From contig NC_039498.1 in assembly GCF_003590095.1 (NCBI RefSeq), positions 3,596,001 to 3,660,000 of the forward strand: a stretch of 64,000 nucleotides of DNA, read 5' to 3'. A program made the position numbers and the translations under genes. The stretch comes from Trichoplusia ni. Lineage: Eukaryota > Arthropoda > Insecta > Lepidoptera > Noctuidae. Every line of letters begins with the position of its first letter. Position 1 is the first letter of the stretch. Shown in pieces: positions 1-12,918 of the stretch. The notes beneath the pieces are model-generated. The model saw only the letters and a program-made list of their open reading frames with translations, was not told the origin of the DNA and made no database searches.

Positions 1-197
1 TGCTTTTACATAAAAGCGCAGCATAATAATGGTCTCCGTAACGCAGTAGCGAAGCTAACTAATTGATTTAATTTAAAAAAATCCTATAAGTTATCATAAC
101 CTCGCAGACGAAGTCGCCGGTAACAGTTGATATAAAAATAATTATAAAATCTTCTTATAAGACTATTACTACAAGTATAAGAACATTTTCTCTCTAC
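1..197. repeat. Vps13B intron with a dispersed-repeat fragment
   Basis: This is intron sequence beyond the last Vps13B exon seen. On the minus strand, around 100-128, it holds the 'ggcgacttcgtctgcg' motif found in many lepidopteran interspersed repeats. I see no coding exon in it. Confidence 0.4.
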
Positions 198-3100
198 CTT
201 CATCGTGGAGTGCATCCTTGACTAGAGTGGTGTGTTTGAACGCCGGACACGAAGTCTGTTGGTAGAGCGACAACGGCACTTTGTACGCAGTCTGGAGGCG
301 CGCTGCCGAACCGGAAATGCTCAGCTCTCCTGCGAAAATACTTGGGAATTAATATCTAGAGTATATATATCGAGGGCAGTCTCAAATAAAAACAATTATC
401 ATAGCGTCAAGTAACTCACAGTTCTTGAGAAAGAGCCTTAAAACAGATGGACGGACAGACAGTGGGGCAGTGGAAGTCTTAAAACAGTTCGGTTTTACCC
501 TTTAGTTCAGAACCGTAAAAATGACTTATAGGCCGTCACGAGTCGACATTCAATAATTTTACAACTTACTACTTTTCTATTTACCAGAAGGTTAATAATA
601 AAAAAACATAAAAGTGGATGCACTTACTAATTTTTAAATGATAACTAAACTGTGTGACTTCAGTTTTGTCGAAATAGGACTTGTTGAGTAGCATCCTAGT
701 GAGGATGCGGACGTCGGCGCGTGCACACGGTCTCTGTAACTCCCTGTCAGAGGACGATATGAAGGCCTTGAGCCCTTGGAGTGTGGTCATGACCTGCAGG
801 CGAGCGCCCTGCGCTATAACACTGCCGTCATCAGGAATCTGAGAGGCGGCTGCACAAACCCTGTAAAACACAAACACAGTGGAATCAACTCAATCAAAAC
901 CTTTTATGTCGGATACCTAGCGGTCGTTAAGTCAAATAACAATATTTGGCTTATTAACTATCGCAATGTAACAAGCGACCAGCCTTTTTGAACTTAACTA
1001 TCAATTTTATTCCATACAAAATTTAATACAAAACTATTTTCTAACTGATTCGAATCAATTAATCTAGTATCTGCCCAGCAAACAAGTTAGATTAAAAGTC
1101 ATTGACAATTTTTTGGTTGCACAATGTTCACGTTTTTGCATGACTAATAATATTATGGGGTTGTAATTTCGTATTTGTTATTGCACATTTCCAGTAAACA
1201 CGTGAAAAAAGACGAGATGACTTGGACACCCATAGCGAGAGGTGCATGATACGTGAACGAACATAGATGGAAGCAATTGCCCTTCAGGACATCTCATGGA
1301 CATAAAATTCTCATGCCACGTCGTACGAAATTGAAGTCCTCCGAAACGGCTCGACGGACAACATCTATTTTAAATATCCCCTCCTCCAGTTGTTTGGTAC
1401 AACAAAGTTTGCTGAGTCAGCTAGTAACAGATAGAAAAAAAGACACACAACAAAACTAACCTTTGCGGATAGAGTGGACCATTCATGGCTATAGTGCACC
1501 TCGGTGCTTCGATATCAAGCGTCACGATAGCCGGCTTCGGTCGCTCTGTTATGACGTGGTTCCACGGTATGAAGCGAAGTAGGAAGCCACGCGCGTCCAC
1601 GCGGACACGCTTCTGCGGCAAGTTCTCATTGAGAGCCTCGCATTCTTCCACAGTTAGAACGCGCATCGGTGATTCTAGAATACACGTGATTCGTTACTGG
1701 ATAGTTTACATCGTTCCTATATACAGAATCAATAACGCTGCCAGCGGATTAAAGCCAAGCGAGGCTACGAAACGGAACGGCAGTAAAACATTTACCAAAA
1801 CGGTTGCATAACTGGAAAAGAGAGGTATTTTATGAAATATTCTACGTCTTTCGTTAATAGTTCTTACGTTTCTCAGTTTCGCAGTCTCGCCATCTCACTA
1901 CTAGCCGAAGACCGCTCTTTCACGGGCCATGATTACAACTTTACCATATATTTCATCAAAATTAAGCAAATGTATAACTTTCTTCTCAATCTTAACTGAT
2001 AAGATTCAGTATCAAATAGAGATGGATGTCAAATCAAATGCCTAAAAAGAGCGCTTCTCGCCTTGAAACGTAAATACTTATGGTAAGAAAAATTGTATGA
2101 TTGAAAAAATAATTACTGATTTCAGAAGACTCCGGGAGGGGTTTTTCTTTGAATATTCGCCAGAGAGCTTTCAGCCGATGAATCAGACCCATACAGACTC
2201 TCAGTTCTACAGGCTCTAATTTGATAATCATGTTGCACTCTTCCACCCAGTCGCTGCAAATAAAATGGAATTTTTAACTGTCGTAATTAATTTAAGCGTA
2301 AATACAAATACATAATGGGTATAGTGAAATAATGCTGTAAAAAAATGTTTGATGAGCTGACGATATGTTTTACAGATAGCCAATTTATTATTAGTGGTTT
2401 GATTGATATTTATTTCATTGAAAACTTACAGAAATAGGTATTTATCGTTTATCACTTAGCATTTGTTTTCATGGATGTGTGGGGCACAGCCAAGAAGCCT
2501 TAAAGCTGAATTTGTAGGGTTGCCACAGTTGCGGAAAATGCCACCATTTTGAATAAGGATTAAACCAGACTAACTAGCGCACAAATTATTGTTGATTTTG
2601 ATAAATCCAATGCTAAAGTACTAAACAAGTTAAAGTTCTTGAAACAAAATATTAATTCCATAGCACAAAAGCGTTACATAAAATACATTATGACCAGGTT
2701 TTATTCTTAACTCAAAAAACTCAATGTTCAAGAACATTGAAGAAGAATGCAATTCTATACGACTTATAGGTGAATAGTGTCAGCTACGTACCTATACTGA
2801 AAGTCCTTAGGCGGGTTCTCGTAAGGGTTGATCAAGGGGTGCGGCGGCGAGCGGTCGTGGACGTACTCTATGTACAACACCGGCGCCAGCTTGCCCCACA
2901 GTTCATCGCTCTCGTCCTGAGAGTCGCGCTCCGACTTCTCATGCTGGCCCTCATCAGACTTGGTTTCAACTACTCCTTGACTTGGATCACCTTCGGCCAC
3001 CTGAACATGATATTCAAAACCTGGTATTAGGTTCTTTAGGATGGTTAATGGCATTTTAATAGAACAATTAAATTTGTATTAGGTTTGACTTCTTACTGAC

Positions 3101-6100
3101 AATCGTTCTGCCTTTTAGGGACAAAGGAGAGTCTAAACACAAAGGCCTACGTAGTACGCAAGTGATACTTTTACAAGCGCTTGATCGAATCATATCTATC
3201 AAATATACTGAAGTGGAAAATCATAGCTTAATTAGTTATCTGATTAGCATAAACGTAGAATTTTTACTAATCAAAACTTTTAAAGCAATACTCACTCCAG
3301 ACTGCCCCGAGACAATAAACGTTTCGTCCACAACTTCAGCACTGTCAACCTTTTCGCTCAAGTCTTCGACGGGCCAATTCCACGGCTCACTTGAGGGCTC
3401 CCCTTCAAATATCCTCTTCAAATAAATAGTGGGTTCGTCGATGGTCTGCAAAACGTCATATGGTTTGAATCAAATCAAGGCAAATAGGAATCTATATAAA
3501 TACTAGCTGACCCAGCAAACGTGGTTTTGCCGAATAGTTTTATTTTCTTATAGTTGTATGTATTTTTAATGCCACATTATAAAAAAAATAAAAACAAATA
3601 ATTTCGTCCAAAGAATAAAATATATTTTTTTTAGTGTGAGCAACCCTCATCACTTAGGGGTATGAAAAATAGATGTTGTTCTATTCTCAGACCTACCCAA
3701 TATGTATACAAAATTTCATAAAAATCGGTCAAACCGTTTCGGAGGAGTACGGTAACTAACATCGTGACACGGGAATTTTATATATTAGATATAACGATAT
3801 AAATTTGAATTTACGTAAGAAATTTAGAAAGAAAACATCAATATAACTAAGAACTATTAAATGATGCAACGTTTTACTCACGAGTGTTAATCGGTTGCCC
3901 GACTAGTTTCGCACTCAGTTCGACTCAACCCCGCCGCGTCAGCTCATGATTAAGGACTCCGGTTCGAACAAATACGAGGGAAAAAACCGTTGCATCATTT
4001 AATAATGAATCATTCTCATGACAGTTACTATCAAAATAACAAAGAAGTATCAATACTTATAAATGACGTCACACTCACTGCATTAAAATTGATATGATTA
4101 CAGACGCATTTGCCGTAGGAGTGCAGTTCCAACTGTCGCGCACCGAATCGCACGCGCAACGTGGTGGGGGAACATATCCAGCTCTTGATGGCGGCGTAGG
4201 ACGCGCACAACTCTAGCACACCGCGCGCTCGTCTACGATGGTTACTCTCGGTCTCCATTATCTGAAGAAAAGGTTATATAAGTTAGAATATTATTTTGAA
4301 ATTCTATTAATAAATTTAGAAAAAATATTTCGTAATTTTCCCTTTAATCTGGGATGGGAGAGATGTATTTGTGCTGCAGTGACACATTGACATAATATGT
4401 TCATGGATAACAAACAGAATACAGCTGTATCACTGATATGCCAGAGGCCGCCTGCAAATTTTGTCATGAACCCTGAATTCCTGTCATCTGATATGTAACA
4501 GATTTTTATTTCATACATAGCTGCAGTTAGAACAGTTAGAACACTACAGATTATATTAAATTACAAAAAAAAATATCTAAATCTAATCATTCACTTGAGG
4601 GCTGCAGACAGTCACACACACAAATAAACATTACTAATTCCAGTTCGAGGGCTACAGACTGACACACAAACATGAATACCTTGAAGACGAGCGACACATC
4701 GTCTAGATAGGCTGTGAAGTTGATGGGCAGCGGCGTGGCGGGCACGGGCGCCTCCTCGACGCCGCCCTCGCGGTCCATCCACGTCGGGAGCCACGACCAC
4801 GCCCACTCCGACCAGCTCTCCGAACGAGCCGGCTCCGCTGAGTTCGCTGATGATGTGTCTAAAGTAGCAAACTTATTTGTAGGAAGGTATATAGTTGCAA
4901 TTAATATATTCTTGATTTTTATTTAACGACTCCCTAGTAAAGTAGTTTAATCCTCGTGTCGTGGGGGGATCAATGAAATGTTTCATTGATTCTTGATTTC
5001 AACATTCAAGACAAGCAGTCGTGGATCACAGAAATGCTTGTCCTACACGGCGATCGCACCCCCGTCACGCGCTATGGGGGTTTGGCTTTAATATTAATTT
5101 CCTTGAGCATTCCAAGACAGCAATTTAATCTCTTAGGCAAAACGAGTTTATTCGTTGGTTTCATTAGAGGAGTTGGAACGAAAAAAAATGACAATTTGAA
5201 TTTTTTTTTCCTGCCGCATTCTCAGTTTTCTTCTGAATCAACAAAAACACTTGAGAAGCGGTGAAGGGTGGGCAACTCAGGGAGATTGTCAATAATATTT
5301 TGATGTTTTTATTTGTATTTTATTTTCTTTTGTCTCAAAGCCTCTTTGGTATTAAACCCTGTCACAGTGATAGTAGTAAGACATAGGAAAGCAAAAACCA
5401 AAGAAAATTTTAACAGAAACCGTAACTTACTCAAAGGCACCTGCGTAGCGCTCTGTGTGGGCTGCTGCGGTTTGTTTATCGTCGGTCTCTCTCTAATCAG
5501 TCTTAACAACAAGGCCAGCTGATCGTCAGAAGCACTCCACGCTAGTTTACTAGACCGCAGTTGTATACTACAATTGGTAGCACGACGAGTGTTCGCCGAT
5601 ACAAGTCGTGTGAGCACTCTGAAATAACAAAAATACATCTTAGTTGAGATTGTCACACACCAGTCGCCTACCTCTATATTTCTGTCTTTCCTGTCCATCT
5701 AAAGTTTGTCTGGAAAATATTGCTATTAGCGATAAAACCGCCATTGTACACTTACAATGTATGCTATTAATTTCTCTGATTTTATTACATAGTGTACAAT
5801 AAAGAGTAAATTCATTCATTCATTTGTTTGCAAAATTATTTATCTCAGACTGTTTCGCCTATTATTCAGTCATGCAGTCAAATAGAGTTTGGCATACCTG
5901 AGATCCAATTGGCATCTGTATAGTAGTGGTTCCTGATAGTATCGTATCTTGCCGTCTGCGTCCGACTTGTCGAGGCATAACGTGAGGTCGTCCAGCCTCA
6001 CCAGTCGCCTGATCACTGGCTGACTTTGGTCTATGTCTGTGAAGTAATAAAAATAATTTAAATATTTTTTTAAACTGGAAGATAAAAGAATAAACGAATT

Positions 6101-9100
6101 ATAAGAATAAACTGGAGATATGATGCTACAGCATAAACTGTTTTAGTATCAACTGCAAGGTGGAAATGTTTACGTAACTACGTAGTATAAATTGTAGGTG
6201 TGACGTCATTTCTTCAATTTCTATTGGCTGTAACTAGGAAAAAAAGAAAGAAATAAGTATCCAGTATTTACGCAGAATCTTGTTTCTTATTTAAAGCCTA
6301 CGAATGGACCTAAAATATATTGCAAGTAATATCTAACCTGCAAAAGCCGGTTCCCAGTTGGGTCCCGCGCTGTCCACGGCCAGATGTTTGACATTGAGCG
6401 ACATCACGATATCATCCTGCACGTACTTGACGATGAGGTGGTGCACTCGCAGCGCGATGTTGCTCACTATGCGGCGGACCAGCGCCTGCATGTAGCCCGG
6501 AGGAGCTTCCACCACTTGGGTTTTGCGACTGCAGTATCAATTTTGGTGTCAATATTACACCTATCCGAAATAGGTGAAACTATATCGAGACCCGACGGTT
6601 TCGGATCATGAATTATGCGATGGAATTTACATAATCGTTTTATAGTGTTTGTTCTTACCTGACAATTTCATCAACAGAGAATAATAAGTAAAATCAAAAT
6701 TTATTTCGATTTTTATCAAGTCTTCATGATCTAGGAAAAGAATTTAATTTATTTCACACAGTATTTGCATCAGAAAATTGTAATAGCCTCGCTGTGCAGT
6801 CATCATTAGAGAGCAGTTGACTAAATTTAATTTATATATGACGCACAGCGAATACCTAAAGACCGACACACTAATACTCATATTCGATATCACTAATCGC
6901 ATGCATCTGTGCCTGCCACGGTGCAGTTCAAACTGTGTATAATATACTGAAAGTTAATAATATTCGAATAGCTGCTGAAGCATAAAACAAAAACGCTATG
7001 TGCTTTACCTCGGTGACTCAGGTGGCGGAGTTTCATCGGGGCTTACTGGTGGATTCAGACTTAGGACACATTCTGCAATAAACATTACGTCATGTAACGG
7101 CAAAGCTCAGCTATGGGGTGGACACGGAACATGTAAGTTGTACTGGGACGTGAAGCGTGTTCGTTACCTATAGTGTCGATTGTTACTATGATGGGTTCAG
7201 ACATGATCTTGGTCCAGGGTACTTGTATGAGCAGCTCGTGGATTCGGCCGGAGACCAGCGTGAAGGGCAACGCCACCTCCTGCTGAAGCACGTCCGCCTT
7301 GAGCACCAGGTTGTGGAGCGCCACGCCGCCGCCCCATAGCGACACCTGAACATATTCAACAGTGTTTTCATATTAAAAAGTAGCTAATGCTATTTTATTG
7401 TCAATATGTAACTACTGAAATTTCAAGAGTTCATTCGTTTGCGAGCATATCATAATTAGCAGCTCATACACTTCATGATAAAAATTGCATTCAGCATTTA
7501 TTGGTCGTAAATTTGATTAACGAGGATAAGACGAAACCCAGCGCTTATGTGAAAATTTACAATTTTATTGTACACGTTTTACATAATATCCATACTTCGC
7601 CTGTCCTAAAAATAGGTTATTAAGTAGACCAAGAATCGTTGCAGCATTCATGAATAGTTTCGTGAGTTAAACTCTCGTACATACAAACGATCTAAATCAT
7701 GCTGATTTTGAGGTCATCTATGTGAGTTTTTATGTTACAGAAGCTAATCATACTCATCAGATCCTTAACAACAACATAACAGGGTTGGAGATGCACGTTT
7801 GTAATACTTGAATAAAATAATAATAACCTGAATCGCGTTTATTTCTTTATTCTTAAATTGAAAATAATAAAACTTTGTCTATTTATCTAAATACGTTGTA
7901 ACGGCATTGACCCCTTGAAATGCAAAACATGTAGAAATCTAGAGCAAGTTCTCACAACCTTGGATACACAAAAGATCACTACAATAGTTTTGACCGCTCT
8001 GACAATGAGGACCGGTTTTATTATAAATACGTAGGTAAACCATTTCAACATGCCCTTATTATTACAATAGGGTTGTTGGAGAATTTAAAAACAGTCTTTT
8101 GTAAGTAAGATAAAAATTCGTGAAAAGCAGATTTCAACTGGAATAGCTTCTAGTCAAAGTAATCATCAAGACATCAAACTAGGCCAAACCCCTTGGAGAA
8201 AAGTTGACGGATGAAACCTGGAGCATCAGAGCGTTATCGCATTCAACTCAGTCAGAACCGAAAAAATGATTTGATGTAAGTTACAAGATTCAATTTGGTA
8301 AGTAAAACTAATAAATAAAATAAAGATTGTGTATTAGACGAGGAAAAGTAGATAGAATCAACAAAACATAATAAACTATGGGACTTATAAAAAAATATAT
8401 TAACGTATATTACATATATAATCGTATCGCTGTTTCACAAAGGGAAATAATAACTGAAAGGAAATAGTAATAAATAAGCAAATTCAAGTGCATAGAAAGA
8501 TTAACGAGTATATTGGTACTTGTAAGCCACTATTGTTGTATAAAATCTGAAATGTTTTGGAAAATTATACTGAAGATTTGACAAAATCAGCAACGTAACA
8601 ATCAACCCGATTGTCATAAAAAGTATTTTTGTCATTGTCACTAATTGTAACAATTGTAACAACATTCTTGAGTTTTATAAATGTACAGCATATTAGATTA
8701 TTGATTTTTTGGCAGCGTTTGTTATTGTTTGTATAGTGAGGTTGTTGTTTAAATGGTTCGTCATTCTCAGAATATTAAATATTGTATCGATTCATAAACC
8801 ATGTTCATTCAATCATATTTGAGTACTTTATGACACTTTTGCCATCCGGTTTGTGTAGATAAGTGCACTTTACTTTAATGCTAAACCTCATAAAAAGAGT
8901 TTGAAATTACTTTTGCTTCTTGGGTATAATTTTCTTTTGAGACAGTATAAAAGACAAGTTTAATACAATTTATATTTCTGAAGAGTTCATGGAAATTATA
9001 GAGAAAGCATATGTTAGGGTCACAGGATAACCATGTAGTATATGTGAGACCACAACACCTGTTAAGGCAAGAAATGTTGAGACTAATATAAATAGTAGTT

Positions 9101-9722
9101 TGCAATAAAATCAATAATATTTTACTCAGAATGGTCTTGAAATACAAAAATTATTACTAACAAAAGTTAGTAATCATTTTCCAATTTTAATTGGTTTCTA
9201 ATTGATCAGCAAGTATAAAATTAACTTTAAACCATTAAAATCTAATTAGACTATCAATATACCCAAGCATTGTAAAAACATGACTAAGTTTTATAGCATT
9301 TGATAGTACATTTATTACTTTAAAGATATGCTAAGATAGGACTTTTATTGATTTAATTGATTGCAGAAATTACATAGGATTTCACTTCCTTCACCATTTA
9401 CATAGTAAAATTACAAAATTCAAGCCTGATTATATCATAGATGGAGACCGGTGAGGTTGATAAAGGAAACCGTCAGTATTCAATGTATGATACGAGCCTT
9501 TAATTGTCATATTGCTGGGCAAACATGAAGCATGCCATGGGTAGACCTTTGAGTGGACTATTGAAGTCTAACATTATAGGACCATGGGATCAGAAACTAT
9601 TTAGTATTTTCATAAAGTTTAATTAGTATGCTTACCTGTGCATCTGCAGGTTTGAAGTCCCGCACATATTTGTCCACATAGCTCAGAAGAATAGGTGTAA
9701 CATATGATTCAATTTTAAACAT
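198..9722 (-). CDS. Vps13B: Vps13B, N-terminal 14 exons (gene continues past the left edge)
   Basis: VPS13 proteins are rod-like lipid-transfer bridges at membrane contacts; VPS13B (COH1) acts at the Golgi and early endosome. Coding exons in transcription order: 9636-9722, 7168-7345, 7009-7072, 6338-6528, 5898-6036, 5431-5618, 4680-4858, 4079-4261, 3296-3445, 2792-3000, 2117-2253, 1461-1674, 628-860, 198-329. All have GT-AG borders and the phases join into one open frame of about 761 codons. The protein starts MFKIESYVTPILLSYVDKYV and continues with VSLWGG, PFTLVSGRIHELLIQVPWTK and PGYMQALVRR; these match the VPS13B chorein N-terminus as I remember it. Later, WSEWAWSWLP matches the family's tryptophan-rich segment. 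The family is usually 3500-4000 aa, so only about a fifth is here. Early exons are secure; the last four (2253 down to 198) rest mainly on splice phase and open frame. The start ATG follows a likely acceptor at 9770. Confidence 0.93.
3501..3790 (+). repeat. Dispersed lepidopteran repeat in a Vps13B intron
   Basis: It begins with 'tactagctgacccagcaaac', carries 'aaaatcggtcaaaccgtttc' near its end, and stops at 'tatattagatat'. This head and tail arrangement recurs at 15802, 22579, 35880 and 40140. There is no open reading frame, so it is a non-autonomous or decayed element. It lies wholly inside the intron between the exons ending at 4079 and starting at 3445. Confidence 0.65.
3855..4039 (-). 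repeat. Degenerate copy of the palindromic element seen at 38.8 kb
   Basis: The outer arms 'attaaatgatgcaacg' and 'cgttgcatcatttaat' are inverted repeats, and inner pieces ('cgactagtttcg', 'tcatgattaaggactccggt') match the 38.8-kb element. On its right side a further 35 bp (about 4003-4037) match the reverse complement of the sequence left of the 38.8-kb palindrome with one difference. It is therefore a second insertion of the same element in the opposite orientation. Flanks 'aactaagaact' and 'aacaaagaagt' may be a worn target duplication. Confidence 0.7.
4940..5085 (+). repeat. SINE-like repeat in a Vps13B intron
   Basis: The segment reads '..taatcctcgtg..gggatcaatg..caagcagtcgtggatcacag..tgcttgtcctacacggcgatcgcacccccgtc'. 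The order 'cgtggatcacacaaatg' then 'tgtcctacg..gggatcgaac' is shared with 51055-51215. The 'gatcgcaccc' part resembles a tRNA-type B box, which suggests a tRNA-derived SINE. It has no coding content. Confidence 0.55.
9636..9722 (-). CDS. Vps13B: Vps13B exon 1: start of the chorein domain
   Basis: It encodes 29 residues (MFKIESY to PADAQ) and ends at CAG|gtaag in phase 0. VPS13 family members begin with this short hydrophobic helix, which caps the lipid-transfer groove. Upstream lies 'tttcag' at 9770-9775 (read on the minus strand), so a 47-nt leader piece probably shares this exon. That leader contains a short upstream ORF starting ATGTGG. Confidence 0.93.
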
Positions 9723-9774
9723 CTTTCAGTCAGCAGCTAATGTATGGTTATCCACATTATGAGGGTTGTTTTCT

Positions 9775-12742
9775 GAAACATTAAAGTAAGTACATGTTAG
9801 CCGAATATTAACAGCAATTGAAATAAATCATTGAATGAGTCATGAGATGCCAATCTCAGCATGTTTGTAAATTAAATGAATTTAGCTACAAAAATCAGAT
9901 AACTGTAAAACAACATATTAATTAAAACAAACTTGGTTTTCTAATAGATTATTCTAATCAGAATCAAATTGTTTCTTAAAAACCAGGAAATGTGAGAAAG
10001 ATTAGATGTGTGAATTGCATCTATAAATTCGAGTAAACTATACATATAAAAGTTGCATCAACATATGATAAGTAACTAAAACCTCAACAGGATACATCAT
10101 GTTCACTTGCGAACTATAATCTAGGGCAGCAACTATTTAAATAAACATACAGTGATATCGGACTAATGAAAAAATAAAGTGTGTAAGAACATAATATCTA
10201 CCTATTTCTAAATGTAAATCTTTGATATCTAATGAGCTTGATTCCAGGATTTTCATGTATTATTATGAGTTTGAATACTTTAGATGTTTTGCCTGTAGTA
10301 TAGAGTACTTTACAGCTTGAACAGGGCCCTATTAGACATATATTACCATGGTCCCGCTGAATGCAAATTCACAGAACCAACACACTATTTCAATAAAAAA
10401 GATAGGCAAGACACTAAATTAATTTTAAATCTAAACAGTAATGTAAACTAAGTCATTTAAATTATACAAGTAAATGTTTTTAAAGGACTAATTTATAGTT
10501 AGTGCTGAATTCTACAGGTTTTTAAGTGTAAACAGGCATTCTATGCGAAGGTATTCCTAAAAATAATAATATACACGCATCTTGATACGTGGATAAAAAA
10601 TAAACAGTGAAATTCAGCCGGAACTTTTAAACGAATAATATCTTACCTATTATTATGATATTTCAGGGCGTCTGCAGCAGTAATTCTAACATTTGTTGGA
10701 ACCATAAACATTCACAGAAATTTTAATTTTATAATAACAATTTTGTGCTTTTTATAAATAAAGCAAAATAAACACCGCACTTCTTTTTTTCTCTGTGGTG
10801 GTGAACTTCAATCAGTCAATGCCACTGCCAAGTTTCGTAGCAGATTTATGTTGCCAAACCAAAAATGAAACAACCTATTTAAATAATTTAATTTATTAAA
10901 TTAATTTAACTTAATAATTTAAACTTACAACGAAATATTAAACTCCTTCGGAAATTAATAAAAAAAACCGGTCAAAATTCAGACTCAGAAAAAAGATGTG
11001 TAAATTTTGGAGAGACTGTGTACTGCCCCGTTACCAAATGGAATAGCCCCCTCCTAGAATCCTCTGTCCAAGGTAAAATCCGTTTTTAAGATTTTTCCAA
11101 ACATTTATAAAACATTCAGGTCTCAGGGTCCTAGAGTCTCAAATCCCAAATGCCTCGGACAATTGTCAAAAGCAACATTGTTTAATATTTGACTATTAGA
11201 AAATAAATATTATTTTTCTACACAACTTTTTAAAGTAAAAATCATTCAAATTAGTGCTTGGTTTGAAATAACAAGACTAAACGCTGTTTAACCGTGTTTT
11301 GTTTCTTTTTTATCTGTGAATATTAAGAGAACTCTGTGGAGTCTGTGGTGAACAGTGATGACAGATGAGAGACACGATACGAAAGGTCGATGGGTCAGTA
11401 AAAATGATTTTTACAGTAGATTTTAGATGTCCGTCATGGTTTTTGCTCTTTGCCATTAAACGCTATACGCTATGGTTTTGTTTGTATGCATGTAAGTTAA
11501 TTTTGTTCACATTAAAATTATATTGACTAGGTTAAACGATGTTGTCATTGTTGCAATGTTTTGTCGCATTTTCAACGATTTGTTTTGGTGTTGTATTCGA
11601 CCAAATAAAGTTATATAATACGTAAATGTGCTATTGCTTTAAACAAATCATTGACAAAAATATTTTAAAATCCGATTTATAATAAATTAATTATGTTTTG
11701 GAAACTAACAACCCAACTTCTAGAAAAACTTGGTTTTTACAAGTTTTATTCTTTTAATTTTGTTATCTTGCTTGTTCAAAACTTTGGTATGAAATTGCAT
11801 AGCTTGTCTGTGTGGTAACATTGGGCATCATTGTTATCTATCAGAAAAGTATTCAATTGATGAACCTAGAGGAATTGTCCAAGGTTTGTAGTAAACTGAG
11901 ACAATAAGTAATGCATTAAAGGTATCCTAAAACTATTTGCATTAATTTAGATGTATCGTGAATAGCTATAAATAGATAAAGAGAAGAGAGAAAACCTATG
12001 CATGCATTTTTGCCAAAATTATAATAGTTCCTAGAAGTTTAACTACATAGTTTGATGCTTGAATTTGAATAGGTTTCAGTTTTCACCATGTTCTATTAGC
12101 AATTTAAAATATTCATCTCGTCTTACATAAAAGTTTGTTTGGAAATTCATTATCATCATCAGCTTGTCTCAGTCCACTGCTGGACATAGGGTTCTCCCAT
12201 GGACGTCTCTGAGCTCATTCTTTGATAACCTTCACCAATCCCTAAATTAAAAATTCATTACACTTTAATATACTTAGTCAATATCTAAGACTAAGATAAT
12301 TTAAAATCGATTTAACAGACAGGTATACATGAGATTATGGGTTCAAACCTAATGCTAGCAAGTACCATATTCAATTCAAACCCCACCACCCGACCCCCAC
12401 TGTCAAATTGCCTTGCCAGTGAGCAAGCATAGTGATTGGTGGTAAATCTTTCGGTATATAAAAGGGAACACCTGCATAGCAGTTTGACTAGATTTATTAG
12501 ATACTGGTTGCCTAAGAGCAATTCTTCACTGATTATACTATCAAACAACACACAATATCCAATCTAAAACATAGTTAATTTATCTTTGAGTTTGTTTCAT
12601 ATTAATAATCATCGCATGTCAAAGCATTGCTAAAACATGGGCAATTTTCCATACAATTGCTCCTATGACATGCATTTCTTTTTGGGGGGAACATTTGATA
12701 TTATGATACAAATATATCAATTTATAATGATTTTGTTTCAGG
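9775..12742. promoter_or_regulatory. Divergent Vps13B / angel intergenic region
   Basis: Vps13B is transcribed leftward from here and angel rightward, so the promoters of both must lie in or near this roughly 3-kb gap unless they use more distant leader exons. The sequence is AT-rich with no convincing coding exon. Around 10770-10860 a more balanced stretch ('ctctgtggtggtgaacttcaatc') and around 11330-11395 another ('ctctgtggagtctgtggtgaacagtg') could belong to leader exons or core promoters. I see no clear TATA box or initiator, so the assignment rests on position. Confidence 0.35.
12148..12241 (-). mobile_element. 3' end fragment of an RTE-type LINE
   Basis: The plus strand reads 'tcattatcatcatcagcttg' followed by 'cagtccactgctggacatag'. 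Read on the minus strand this is the stop codon and tail of an RTE-clade reverse-transcriptase ORF (..VQQWTA.. family ending, then TGATGATGATAATGA). Such 5'-truncated tails are very common in Lepidoptera. Only about 95 bp are recognisable, so it is an inactive fragment. Confidence 0.7.
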
Positions 12743-12754
12743 ATGCAAAACTAA
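12743..12754 (+). other. Three-codon upstream ORF in the angel leader
   Basis: Directly after a likely splice acceptor ('ttttgtttcag', ending at 12741) comes ATG CAA AAC TAA. If 12742 opens the last leader exon of angel, ribosomes meet this minimal ORF 176 nt before the main start. A second upstream ORF starts at 12771. The acceptor is inferred, not shown. Confidence 0.4.
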
Positions 12755-12918
12755 CAACAGAGCAAATTCCATGTCAGCAATAAATAAATATATTAAGCAA
12801 AACTATAGCATAACAAGGATATTAGTGATGCATGTACAAAACGTCAACATTTATGTAGCTAGGCTATTTTGAAAATTTAAATATGATTCATATATGTAAT
12901 ACATATTCGTAGAAAGCT

